DNA of 64,000 nt, taken from Micromonospora sp. WMMD980. GTDB taxonomy: Bacteria; Actinomycetota; Actinomycetes; Mycobacteriales; Micromonosporaceae. This document shows, in pieces, positions 55,857 through 63,706 of the stretch. A program made the position numbers and the translations under genes. The first letter of the stretch is position 1. Each line of letters opens with the position of its first letter. The notes under the pieces were generated by a model. That model was not told where the DNA came from, ran no database searches, and saw nothing but the letters and a program-made list of their open reading frames with translations. The stretch spans positions 5,642,001 to 5,706,000 of the forward strand of contig NZ_JARUBE010000003.1 in the NCBI RefSeq assembly GCF_029626035.1. Reading direction: 5' to 3'.

Positions 55857-57346
55857 CAACGTTCACCGGCTGCTTCCAGTCGGGCCCGTAGCCCGGCGAT
55901 CGTGCCTTTGGGTGGCACCGGCGCGAGCGCGCGGCGGAGCTGGTCGTTGCGGGCCAGCAGGGCGACCGAGATCAGGGCGTAGGCGAGGGTGGCTTCCAGT
56001 GCGCCGTAGGTGAACTGGAAGAAGAGCATCAGAATGATCACGAGCGTGCCGGCGATCCCGATCGCGCTGTGGTCGCGCCGGTAGCGCCAGAGGGAGTAGA
56101 GGAAGAAGCCGTTGTAGGCCAGCGCGCCGACCCAGCCCTGGCCGACGAGCAGCGCCCAGAGCTGGCCGTTGCTGCCCAACTCCCGGTTGCCGCACTGCTT
56201 ACAGTCGTCGGACTTGCCGATGGCGATGGACCGGTTGCTGCCGATCAGTGCCCGGTTGCCGCCGTAGCCGAGGATCGGCGAGTGGTTGGCCGCGGTGACC
56301 GCGCCCGCGGACAGCGTGGTGCGGATGTCGTCGCTGTGCCCGTTCTGCAACCGTTCGTCGAACGTCCGGCCGAGCGGGGTGGCGACGATCAGTACGCCGA
56401 TCAGCCCGACCGCCAGCGCGAGCCCGCCGAGCACCACCATCCGGCCGCGCAGCGCGAGCCGGAGCGCCACATAGGCCGCGGCGATGCCGAGACCGATCCA
56501 GAGCCCGCGGTTGAGCGAGTAGATGATCGGGAAGATCGCGGCCAGCGCGATCGCCACCCCGGCGGTACGACGCAACGGCCTGCCGCCCAGCACCACCCAG
56601 CCGACGATCAGCCAGACCAGCAGGATCGCGGTGTTCTCACCCCACGAGTTCGTGTACGTGAACGGCGCGGACGGTCGCGGTGAGCTGGCCTCCCCCTCGA
56701 TCACCTGCTGCACCTGGGCGAACTTCACGTCCATCAGCGAGGCGACGAAGGGGTGGGTGGCGATCGAGTGCGGCAGGACGAAGCGCAGCGGCGCGACGAA
56801 GCCCAACGTCGGGAACAGCGCGCCGATCCAGCCGCCGATGACCACCACCACGCCCATGAACCCGAAGAGCCGGATCATCCGGCGGCGGGACAGCTCCCGC
56901 TCGCCGAGGTTGTAGACGTAGAGCATGGCCACGGTCATCGCGACGAAGTTGGCCAGCCGGATGCCCCAGCCGAGGTAGCGGCCGCCACCACCGCCGGGCG
57001 GCAACGTGTTCGGGGTGGTCAGCCCGAGCATCGAGACGGACAGGAGCAGCCAGAGCAGCAGGATCAGCCAGATGCCGAAGCCGGGCGGCACCCGGACCGG
57101 ACCGCGCCGGGCCATCTGCACCACCATCGGCACCGCGAAGATGATGAAGACGAAGCTGGACACCCCGAGCGCCCACCACACCGGCCAGAGCAGGAAGAGT
57201 GAGATCAGCGGCCACGCGGTCGGCAGCCGCCAGGACCAGCCCCTCGGCCGCACCGCCACCGGCCGAAAGCGCTTTCCCTCGGGCGGTGACACCGCGTCGA
57301 GGGGAACCGACCCACGCGCCGAGCGGGGCGGGGTGACAAGGCTCAT
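55856..57346 (-). CDS. O-antigen ligase / Wzy-type polymerase family membrane protein
   Basis: 496 residues with about 11-12 membrane helices. The conserved extracytoplasmic segment includes NSWGENTAILLVWLIVGWVV and the loop HSPILGYGGNRALIGSNRSIAIGKSDDCKQCGNRELGSNGQLW, the last resembling the Wzy/WaaL catalytic loop with two cysteines. Such enzymes polymerise or attach lipid-linked glycans. ATG 57346 overlaps the DUF3048 stop as ATGA. It is the likely polymerase of the locus. Confidence 0.88.
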   Translation of the reverse strand: MSLVTPPRSARGSVPLDAVSPPEGKRFRPVAVRPRGWSWRLPTAWPLISLFLLWPVWWALGVSSFVFIIFAVPMVVQMARRGPVRVPPGFGIWLILLLWLLLSVSMLGLTTPNTLPPGGGGGRYLGWGIRLANFVAMTVAMLYVYNLGERELSRRRMIRLFGFMGVVVVIGGWIGALFPTLGFVAPLRFVLPHSIATHPFVASLMDVKFAQVQQVIEGEASSPRPSAPFTYTNSWGENTAILLVWLIVGWVVLGGRPLRRTAGVAIALAAIFPIIYSLNRGLWIGLGIAAAYVALRLALRGRMVVLGGLALAVGLIGVLIVATPLGRTFDERLQNGHSDDIRTTLSAGAVTAANHSPILGYGGNRALIGSNRSIAIGKSDDCKQCGNRELGSNGQLWALLVGQGWVGALAYNGFFLYSLWRYRRDHSAIGIAGTLVIILMLFFQFTYGALEATLAYALISVALLARNDQLRRALAPVPPKGTIAGLRARLEAAGER

Positions 57347-58350
57347 TTCACGGTGACCTTGGCGGTGGTCGGCACGTAGATCACCCACGCGTTGCCGGGC
57401 GCCGGTTGCAGCAGGTCACCGCCGAGGTCGGCGATGGTGCAGACCATGCCCAGGCCAAGCTTGCGCCATCGACCCTTCGCGCTGGTCGGGCCGGACACCG
57501 CTAGCACCGCGCCCTCGCCGAAGACGTTGGCCGACGGCAGCGAGCGGTAGGACGGCTTCCGGACCTCCAGCGTGCGGTATTCCATGGTCAGCACGATCAC
57601 CGAGGCCGCGGTCACCGTCGCGGTGCCGACCTTGCCCGCCCAGTGCGCCTTCTGCTTGTCGTACCGCCAGACCATCGGTGGCCCGCCGGAGACCGCGATC
57701 GACAGCTCGGCGGCCGGGATCAGGTCACGGGCGACCAGCGCGTCGCCGTCGGTGGCGTGGTCCAGCGCCGGGGTGGGCGGCTGACCGCCCTTCGGCGCGG
57801 CCTTGAACAGCGCGGCCGTGGAGGTGTAGCCACTGCTGAAGACCTTGCCCCCGTCGTCCGGGGTGACGCCGCCGAGCTTGGAGTTCTCGAACTGGCTGAG
57901 GAAGCCGGTCGGGCCGCCGTTGTAGCCGACGAACGGCTTCAGCACCGCGACCGAGCGGATGTCGACCGGCCGGATCTCGGCGACCGGGCCGATCTTGGCG
58001 GCGTCCCGGGAGTGGAACACCGCGGTCAGGTGCAGCGTGTCCGACTCGGCGAACTCGGCGTAGACCAGGTCGGCGGCGTCGAGGCCAGCCGGGGTGGTGG
58101 CGGGGCTCACCCGCATCGGCACCGCGACCGCCTGGCGGGTCGCGGCTGCCGGGGTGCCGACCGGCCCTCCGGTCAGCGGGGCCGTCGGCAGGGTCGAGGT
58201 CGGGCTGGGCGAGGCCGACGTCGGGGTGACGTCTCCCGGGTCCACCACGTCGGCGCTGCCCGGCTTGGGCTGCGGCTCGCTGCACCCCGTGCCGACGCCG
58301 AGGACGACGGCTGGAGCGAGGGCGGCGCGGAGCATCTGCCGGCGGTTCAC
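57343..58350 (-). CDS. DUF3048 lipoprotein
   Basis: 335 residues. The signal NRRQMLRAALAPAVVLGVGTGC has a twin-arginine-like start and lipobox VGTGC, so it is probably an exported lipoprotein. DUF3048 has IGPVAEIRPVDIRSVAVLKPFVGYNGGPTGFLSQFE and HATDGDALVARDLIPAAEL, the family core also found in Bacillus YerB. The biochemical role is unknown. It is flanked by polymerase and Wzz genes with 4-nt overlaps on both sides, so it is part of the polysaccharide operon. GTG 58350 overlaps the Wzz stop as GTGA. Confidence 0.88.
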   Translation of the reverse strand: MNRRQMLRAALAPAVVLGVGTGCSEPQPKPGSADVVDPGDVTPTSASPSPTSTLPTAPLTGGPVGTPAAATRQAVAVPMRVSPATTPAGLDAADLVYAEFAESDTLHLTAVFHSRDAAKIGPVAEIRPVDIRSVAVLKPFVGYNGGPTGFLSQFENSKLGGVTPDDGGKVFSSGYTSTAALFKAAPKGGQPPTPALDHATDGDALVARDLIPAAELSIAVSGGPPMVWRYDKQKAHWAGKVGTATVTAASVIVLTMEYRTLEVRKPSYRSLPSANVFGEGAVLAVSGPTSAKGRWRKLGLGMVCTIADLGGDLLQPAPGNAWVIYVPTTAKVTVK

Positions 58351-60188
58351 CCCAGGTCCTCGCCCGAGTCGATGGCGTAGCTGCGGCCCTCGCCGCCGTC
58401 ACCTCGGGACCGGTAGGTGCCACCGGTGCCGTTGACCGGGAGCGGCTTGCCCGGGGCCGCGCCCTCGCCGGGGACCGCGCCCTTGCCCGGCACCGCGCCC
58501 TTGACGGGGGGCGGCGGCTGCTTCGCCGGGCCGGAACGGGACGACTGCATGCGCGGCAGCACCATGGTGGACTCGGCGGACGGGCCGGGGCTGGGTCGGG
58601 GCTTGGGCCGGTTGGCCTGGCCGGCCGGCGTCGTCGAGCCGGTCGGTGCGGCCGGGCCGACCGGGCGGGTGGCGGCTCCGGTCGGTGCGGGCAGGCGCGG
58701 GGCCAGCACGGCACCGAGCACCGGCGCGTTGACCTGCTCGAACTGTTGGAGAGCGGCGGTGATCTCACCGCTGCGGGTCTTGCCGGCCTCGGCCACCACG
58801 ATCACCGCGTCGACGTACCGGCCCAGCGCCTGGGCCTCCACGGCGTGGGTCGGCTGGCCGGTCTCGATCAGCACGTGGTCGAAGCGCGCGGTCAGCTCCT
58901 GCAGGATCTCCAGCAGGCCGGCGACCGGCAGCTCCACCTCCGCGTCCAGCTCGCCGGGGACGAGCACCCGGAGCTGGCCGAGGCCGGGCACCGGGGCCAG
59001 CGCCTTGAGCGCCGGCACGTCGCGACGGAGCACCGAGGCGAGGCTGTGCCGACCCTCGGTGACGCCGGTGATGCTGCTCAGCGTCGAGTCCGGCTTGGTG
59101 GTGATCAGCGCGACCTGTGCGCCGGTGCGGGCGTACGCGGCGGCCAGGTTGGCGGCGACGAACCCGGCGGCGGTGCCCGCCGAGCCGTCGCAGAGCAGGA
59201 GTTGCCGGCCGCGGCCGGCCTGGTTCGACTCGGGGACGGCGGAGAGCAAGACGTTGCGCAGCCGGCCCAGCTCGCGGGAGATGCGGTGGGTGGCGGGCAG
59301 GACGGAGAGCGACGGCGGGCGGGTCGCCAGCTCCAGCAGCAACGGCAGGCCGACCCGGTCGGAGATGTCGCGGCCGCGCCGGATCCGCGTGTCGAGCCGG
59401 TCCAGCACCAGCGCCAGCACGATGCCGAGCAGCAGACCCGCGCCCATGCCGCTGGCCAGGTTGAGCGTGCGGTTCGGTGAGCTGGGCCGCTCGGGCAGCC
59501 GGGCATCGGAGATGATCTCACCGGGATCGGAGTCGGCCGAGACCAGCGGGCTGAGCCGGTTGTTCAACCCGTTGAGCTGGTTGGTCAGCACGTTGCGGTC
59601 GGCCTCGGCGCGCTCCCGCTCGGGGGAGTTGGCCGGGGCCGCCGCGATCCGCCCGGCCACGGAGCTGAGCTGCTTGTTCAGGTCGGCGATCTGCTGCTTG
59701 AGCGCGGTGGTCTCGTTCTCCAGCGCCTTCTGCGCGGTGGCCTTGCGCAGGTCGAGGTAGGCCTGCGCGAAGGCGTGCGAACCCGCCTGCGCCTGGGCCG
59801 GGCTGGTCGCCTCATAGGCGACCTGGAGGATCTGGCTGTTCGGCGGGACGTTGACGGCCACGGACTTGACCAGCTCGTCGCCGCCGGTGGTGACCTTCAT
59901 CAGGCCCTTGGCCCGCTCCGCCACCACGAGTGACCGGACCACCTGCGCCTCGGTGTCGAGGTTGACCTTGGCGTTCGGGTTGTTCTCCGGGCCGGAGCCG
60001 AGCGGGCGCACCAGCAGTGAGGTGGTCGAGGTGTAGCGCGCCTCCTGGAGCTGGCTCACCGCCAGGCCGCCGGCCAAACCGAGGACCGCGGCGAGCAGCA
60101 GGATCCACCAGCGGCGGCGCAACCAGCCCAGATAGGCCATCAGGGCAAGACCGTCGGCGTCGTTCTCGGCCAAATGGGGTGAGGGCAT
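58347..60188 (-). CDS. Wzz-type chain-length protein with BY-kinase-like C-terminus lacking Walker A
   Basis: 613 residues. The Wzz domain has two membrane helices (near residues 26-46 and 241-261) with a coiled-coil periplasmic-type loop (ALENETTALKQQIADLNKQ) between. The cytoplasmic half follows the bacterial tyrosine-kinase fold (LRNVLLSAVP, FVAANLAAAYARTGAQVALITT, FDHVLIETGQP) but the Walker A position reads CDGSAGTAAG near residues 333-341 without the lysine-serine/threonine pair. The Walker B Asp is replaced in ETGQP, and no C-terminal tyrosine cluster exists. It should thus be kinase-dead and act only in chain-length control. The last 100 residues are proline-rich with short VPGKGA repeats. 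Confidence 0.88.
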   Translation of the reverse strand: MPSPHLAENDADGLALMAYLGWLRRRWWILLLAAVLGLAGGLAVSQLQEARYTSTTSLLVRPLGSGPENNPNAKVNLDTEAQVVRSLVVAERAKGLMKVTTGGDELVKSVAVNVPPNSQILQVAYEATSPAQAQAGSHAFAQAYLDLRKATAQKALENETTALKQQIADLNKQLSSVAGRIAAAPANSPERERAEADRNVLTNQLNGLNNRLSPLVSADSDPGEIISDARLPERPSSPNRTLNLASGMGAGLLLGIVLALVLDRLDTRIRRGRDISDRVGLPLLLELATRPPSLSVLPATHRISRELGRLRNVLLSAVPESNQAGRGRQLLLCDGSAGTAAGFVAANLAAAYARTGAQVALITTKPDSTLSSITGVTEGRHSLASVLRRDVPALKALAPVPGLGQLRVLVPGELDAEVELPVAGLLEILQELTARFDHVLIETGQPTHAVEAQALGRYVDAVIVVAEAGKTRSGEITAALQQFEQVNAPVLGAVLAPRLPAPTGAATRPVGPAAPTGSTTPAGQANRPKPRPSPGPSAESTMVLPRMQSSRSGPAKQPPPPVKGAVPGKGAVPGEGAAPGKPLPVNGTGGTYRSRGDGGEGRSYAIDSGEDLG

Positions 60189-60689
60189 CAGAGTCTGTCG
60201 CTCCCTTTCGACCGAGCCGGGCAGTCCCACGGCACAGCTGGAACTGACCGTGACTTCGAGTGTCCCCGATCCGAACGTTGAGGGAAAGTCTGCTCACGTT
60301 CCGGTAAGCCTGCCCAGGTGTGGGCAGCCCGCGTAGAGATGGCCGATCGGTGCTGGCCATTCGGCGGGGTTCCCGGCAGCGGGCCCGACCTGCCCCCGGG
60401 GAGCCGACGTCGTCGCCGGTTCTCGTGCGGAGCGGTGACGGCATCCTGACACATCCCGTCGCGCAATGGTGGGCCCGCCCACCATCCCGGTGCCATCGCG
60501 CCTGACCTGCCGGCTCGCATCGTCCGCCGGATCCCGGCGGCGGGATTCCCGAGGTGACCCGACCGGCGGCCCGGGATCCGTCCAACGGCCCCTTCAGTTG
60601 TCCAGGGGCGCGCCAGTAGGTTGTCAGGGCGCGTCCGAGGGTCTTTCACGTAAACCGGACGCGGTCCGACGCGTACGGGAGGAAACGTT
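60189..60689. other. 501-nt intergenic region between divergent polysaccharide operons
   Basis: It contains no gene. It holds the inverted repeat TGCCCA-ggtg-TGGGCA at 60311-60326, the palindrome at 60467-60486, a TAGGTT hexamer at 60617-60622 and GGGAGG before the rightward start. It probably contains both operon promoters and their operators. No riboswitch-like fold was recognised. Confidence 0.6.
60467..60486. promoter_or_regulatory. Inverted repeat ATGGTGGGC-cc-GCCCACCAT
   Basis: 9-bp perfect arms with a 2-bp spacer, centred between the leftward and rightward polysaccharide operons. It is a candidate shared operator. Confidence 0.55.
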
Positions 60690-61166
60690 GTGGTGAGCGG
60701 GTCAACCGACGGCGCGGGACAGGTCCTGCTGGTCGGCTCCAGCGGCGGCCATCTGGCCCAACTGCTGGCGCTGGAACCCTGGTACCGGGATCGGCGCCGG
60801 GCCTGGGTCACCTTCGACACACCAGATGCCCGCTCGTTGCTCGACGGGGAGGACGTGGTCTGGGCCCACCACCCCACCACCCGCAACGTCAAGAACCTGG
60901 TCCGCAACGCGTTCCTCGCGCTGACGGTGATCCGCCGGCGCCGGGTGGACGCGGTGGTCACCACCGGCGCCGGGGTCGCCCTGCCGTTCGTGGTGGCGGC
61001 CCGGCTGCGTCGGATCCCGACGGTCTACATCGAGGTGTACGACCGGATCGACAGCGCGACGCTGACCGCCCGGCTCTGCCGGCCCTTCCTCTCCGCGATG
61101 CTCGTGCAGTGGGAGGAGCAGCGCCGGATGTACCCGGAGGCGACCGTCGTGGGAAACCTCCTCTGA
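60690..61166 (+). CDS. Glycosyltransferase PssD/Alg14-like subunit
   Basis: 158 residues. LLVGSSGGHLAQLLALEPWYRDR and VVTTGAGVALPFVVAARLRRIPTVYIEVYDRID match PssD/Alg14-type membrane-anchoring subunits of a two-protein glycosyltransferase that uses UDP sugars. GTG 60690 has GGAGG 7 nt upstream. It overlaps the next gene as TGATG, and the next gene encodes the catalytic PssE-like partner. It probably adds the second sugar to the lipid-linked unit. Confidence 0.88.
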   Translation: MVSGSTDGAGQVLLVGSSGGHLAQLLALEPWYRDRRRAWVTFDTPDARSLLDGEDVVWAHHPTTRNVKNLVRNAFLALTVIRRRRVDAVVTTGAGVALPFVVAARLRRIPTVYIEVYDRIDSATLTARLCRPFLSAMLVQWEEQRRMYPEATVVGNLL

Positions 61167-61744
61167 TGGCGCACATCCCCCAGCAGCGAGACCGGCGGTC
61201 GGCGCCGTTCGTGCTGGTCGTGGTCGGCACCGACGTGCACCGCTTCGACCGCCTGGTCGGCTGGCTGGAGCGCTGGCACGCCGCCCGGCCCGAGGTGCGA
61301 CTCGTCCTCCAGTACGGCCACAGCCGCCCACCGGCGCTGCCCGACGCCACCCCGTTCCTCGGCCACGAGGAGCTGCAACGCGCGATGGCCGAGGCCACGC
61401 TCGTGGTCAGCCACGGCGGCCCGGCCACCATCACCGAGGCCCGACGCACCGGCCACCTGCCGATCGTGGTGCCCCGCGACCCGGCCCACGACGAGCACGT
61501 CGACAACCACCAGCAGCTGTTCTCCCGGCGACTGGGTGCGGCCGGCATGGTGCGGCTCTGCGAGTCCGAGGCCGAGTTGCTCGCCACGCTCGACGAAGGG
61601 TTGGCCGAGCCGGGCCGCTTCGTCCTGACCGTCGACCCCGGGCGGCCGGATCCGCGCGCCGAGGCGGTCGCGCGGGTCGGCGCGGTGATCGACGACCTGG
61701 TGGCCCGGCGGGTCGGCCAGCGGGCCGGCGGGCGGTGCGGATGA
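61166..61744 (+). CDS. Glycosyltransferase PssE/Alg13-like catalytic subunit
   Basis: 192 residues. FVLVVVGTDVHRFDRLVGWLERW starts the Alg13-like donor-binding half, with FLGHEELQRAMAEATLVVSHGGPATITEARRTGHLPIVVPRDPAHDEHVDNHQ matching the UDP-binding region of MurG/Alg13-like enzymes. It is coupled to the PssD-like gene (TGATG) and to the next sulfotransferase (ATGA). It is unusual in having a C-terminal extension of about 60 residues. Confidence 0.88.
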   Translation: MAHIPQQRDRRSAPFVLVVVGTDVHRFDRLVGWLERWHAARPEVRLVLQYGHSRPPALPDATPFLGHEELQRAMAEATLVVSHGGPATITEARRTGHLPIVVPRDPAHDEHVDNHQQLFSRRLGAAGMVRLCESEAELLATLDEGLAEPGRFVLTVDPGRPDPRAEAVARVGAVIDDLVARRVGQRAGGRCG

Positions 61745-62739
61745 GCGCGCCGGAGTCGTCCCAGCCCCGGATCCTGTTCGTCGGCGGCCTCGGCCGCAGC
61801 GGCTCCACGCTGCTGGAACTGCTGCTGGCGCAGAGCCGGGACGTGTGCGCGGTCGGTGAGGTGGTGCACCTCTGGGAACGGGCGCTGGGCGCCGACGAGC
61901 GGTGCGGCTGCGGCGAGCGGTTCACCGCCTGCCCGTTCTGGCGGCAGGTCGGCGACCGGGCCTTCGGCGGCTGGTCCGCGGTCGACCGGGACGACGTCCT
62001 GGCGCTCAAGGACCGGGTCGACCGGACCCGGCACATCCCCCGGCTGGCGAAGAACTCGCTCCCCCCGGAGCAACTCGCCGACGTGCGCCGCTACGCCGAC
62101 CTCTACACCCGGATCTATCGCGCCGCACTCGCGGTGAGCGGCGCGCGGGTGGTGGTCGACTCCAGCAAGCACGCCTCCCTCGCCTTCGCGCTGAGCTGGG
62201 CCGACGACCTCGACCTGCGGGTGCTGCACCTGGTCCGGGACAGCCGGGCGGTGGCCTACTCCTGGGGCAAGCAGGTGCGCCGGCCCGAGGTGGTGGACGG
62301 CGAGGACTTCATGCCGACGTTCTCGCCGTTCGAGGTGAGCAAGCTGTGGACCGCGCAGAACGCCGCGTTCCACCTGCTCGCCGCGCGGGCGAAGGTGCTC
62401 CGGTTGCGCTACGAGGACTTCACCGCCGACCCGGCCGGCACCGTACGTCGACTCCGGGAGTTCAGCGGCCTGCCGGACGATCCGGCGGCGCTGCGCATCC
62501 TGGCCGGCGGCGAGTCCGACACCTCGGCCGAGCCGGCCGCGCCGTCCCGCGCGCACAGCGTCGCGGGCAACCCGCTGCGGTTCAGCGGCGGCCCGCTGAC
62601 GATCCGACGGGACGAGGCGTGGCGGGACCGCCTGCCGCGCCGCAGCCGGGCCGTGGTCGGCCTGGCCACGCTGCCGCTCCGAGTCCGCTACGGCTACCTG
62701 GGCCAGCGGGCATCCGACGAGTCCGTGGAGAGAGCATGA
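61741..62739 (+). CDS. Sulfotransferase (third, PAPS-dependent)
   Basis: 332 residues. The PAPS loop is FVGGLGRSGSTLLELLLAQ, followed by SSKHASLAFALSWA and LRVLHLVRDSRAVAYSWGK. An inserted CGCGERFTACPFW holds three cysteines, possibly a metal site typical of one sulfotransferase subgroup. It is coupled to its neighbours by ATGA on both sides, so sulfation is built into this glycosyltransferase operon. Confidence 0.88.
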   Translation: MSAPESSQPRILFVGGLGRSGSTLLELLLAQSRDVCAVGEVVHLWERALGADERCGCGERFTACPFWRQVGDRAFGGWSAVDRDDVLALKDRVDRTRHIPRLAKNSLPPEQLADVRRYADLYTRIYRAALAVSGARVVVDSSKHASLAFALSWADDLDLRVLHLVRDSRAVAYSWGKQVRRPEVVDGEDFMPTFSPFEVSKLWTAQNAAFHLLAARAKVLRLRYEDFTADPAGTVRRLREFSGLPDDPAALRILAGGESDTSAEPAAPSRAHSVAGNPLRFSGGPLTIRRDEAWRDRLPRRSRAVVGLATLPLRVRYGYLGQRASDESVERA

Positions 62740-63650
62740 GTGGGCCGAGCATCTCGGTCGTCGTACCGACGCGGGACCGACCGGAGCTGCTGCGCGCGGC
62801 GCTCGACGCGATCCTCAGCCAGGCGCATCCCGGGCTAATCGAGGCGATCGTGGTCTACGACCAGTCCGAGCCGGACCGGTCGCTGGAGGCGGATCGGGGC
62901 GACCGGCGGGTCCGGGTCATCGCGAACACCCGCACCGCCGGGCTGGCCGGCGCCCGCAACACCGGCATCGAGGCGGCCACCGGCGACTGGGTGGCGTTCT
63001 GCGACGACGACGACGAGTGGCTGCCCGGCAAGCTGGCCGCCCAGTTCGGCGCGCTCGACGCGCACCCGGACGGCGCGTTGGTGAGCTGCGGCATCCGGGT
63101 CAGCTACGACGACCGCACGGTGGACCGTTCGCTGGACCGGGCCCGGATCTCGCTGGAGGCGCTGCTCCGCGACCGGCTCACCGAGCTGCACCCGTCCACG
63201 TTCCTGATCCGGCGGGCCGCGCTGCTCGACGCGATCGGCCTGGTCGACGAGCAGATCCCGGGCAGCTACGCGGAGGACTACGAGTTCCTGCTCCGGGCCG
63301 CCCGGTACGCCCCGCTGGTCAACGTGGAGAGCCCGTACGTGCTGGTCCGCTGGCACAAGCGGTCCTACTTCGCGCAGCGCTGGGAGACCATCTCGACCGC
63401 GTTGCAGTGGCTGCTGCGCCGCTATCCCGAGTTCGCCACCGTGCCGCACGGCGAGGCGCGGGTGGCCGGTCAGATCGCCTTCGCGCAGGCGGCGATGGGT
63501 AACCGGCGGGACGCGGTCCGCTGGGCCCGGCGCACGCTGGCCCGCAACCCGAAGGAGCCGCGCGCCTATCTGGCGCTGGCCGTGGCGAGCCGGGCGGTGC
63601 AGGCCGACCGGGTGCTGCGCACGCTGCACAAGCGCGGCCGGGGCATCTGA
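62736..63650 (+). CDS. Glycosyltransferase family 2
   Basis: 304 residues of the GT-A fold. ISVVVPTRDRPELLRAALDAIL opens the donor-binding domain; TAGLAGARNTGIEAATGDWVAFCDDDDEWLPGKL contains the DxD-like metal site. TFLIRRAALLDAIGLVDEQ and YAEDYEFLLRAAR include the catalytic ED motif. The C-terminus carries basic residues (RTLHKRGRG) and may contact the membrane. ATG 62736 overlaps the sulfotransferase stop (ATGA). A strong terminator follows the stop, closing the operon. Confidence 0.9.
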   Translation: MSGPSISVVVPTRDRPELLRAALDAILSQAHPGLIEAIVVYDQSEPDRSLEADRGDRRVRVIANTRTAGLAGARNTGIEAATGDWVAFCDDDDEWLPGKLAAQFGALDAHPDGALVSCGIRVSYDDRTVDRSLDRARISLEALLRDRLTELHPSTFLIRRAALLDAIGLVDEQIPGSYAEDYEFLLRAARYAPLVNVESPYVLVRWHKRSYFAQRWETISTALQWLLRRYPEFATVPHGEARVAGQIAFAQAAMGNRRDAVRWARRTLARNPKEPRAYLALAVASRAVQADRVLRTLHKRGRGI

Positions 63651-63654
63651 GACG

Positions 63655-63691
63655 GCGGCGGGCGGGCGACCTGGGGCCGCCCGCCCGCCGC
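63655..63691. terminator. Bidirectional hairpin after GT2
   Basis: 14-bp perfect arms (GCGGCGGGCGGGCG / CGCCCGCCCGCCGC) with a 9-nt loop, between convergent genes. Confidence 0.87.
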
Positions 63692-63706
63692 TTCACTCTC
63701 GTCAGG

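Noticed and set aside
60642..60657. TCTTTCACGTAAACC resembling parS
   Set aside because: It lacks one G in the centre, so the two half-sites are out of register; ParB binding is unlikely.
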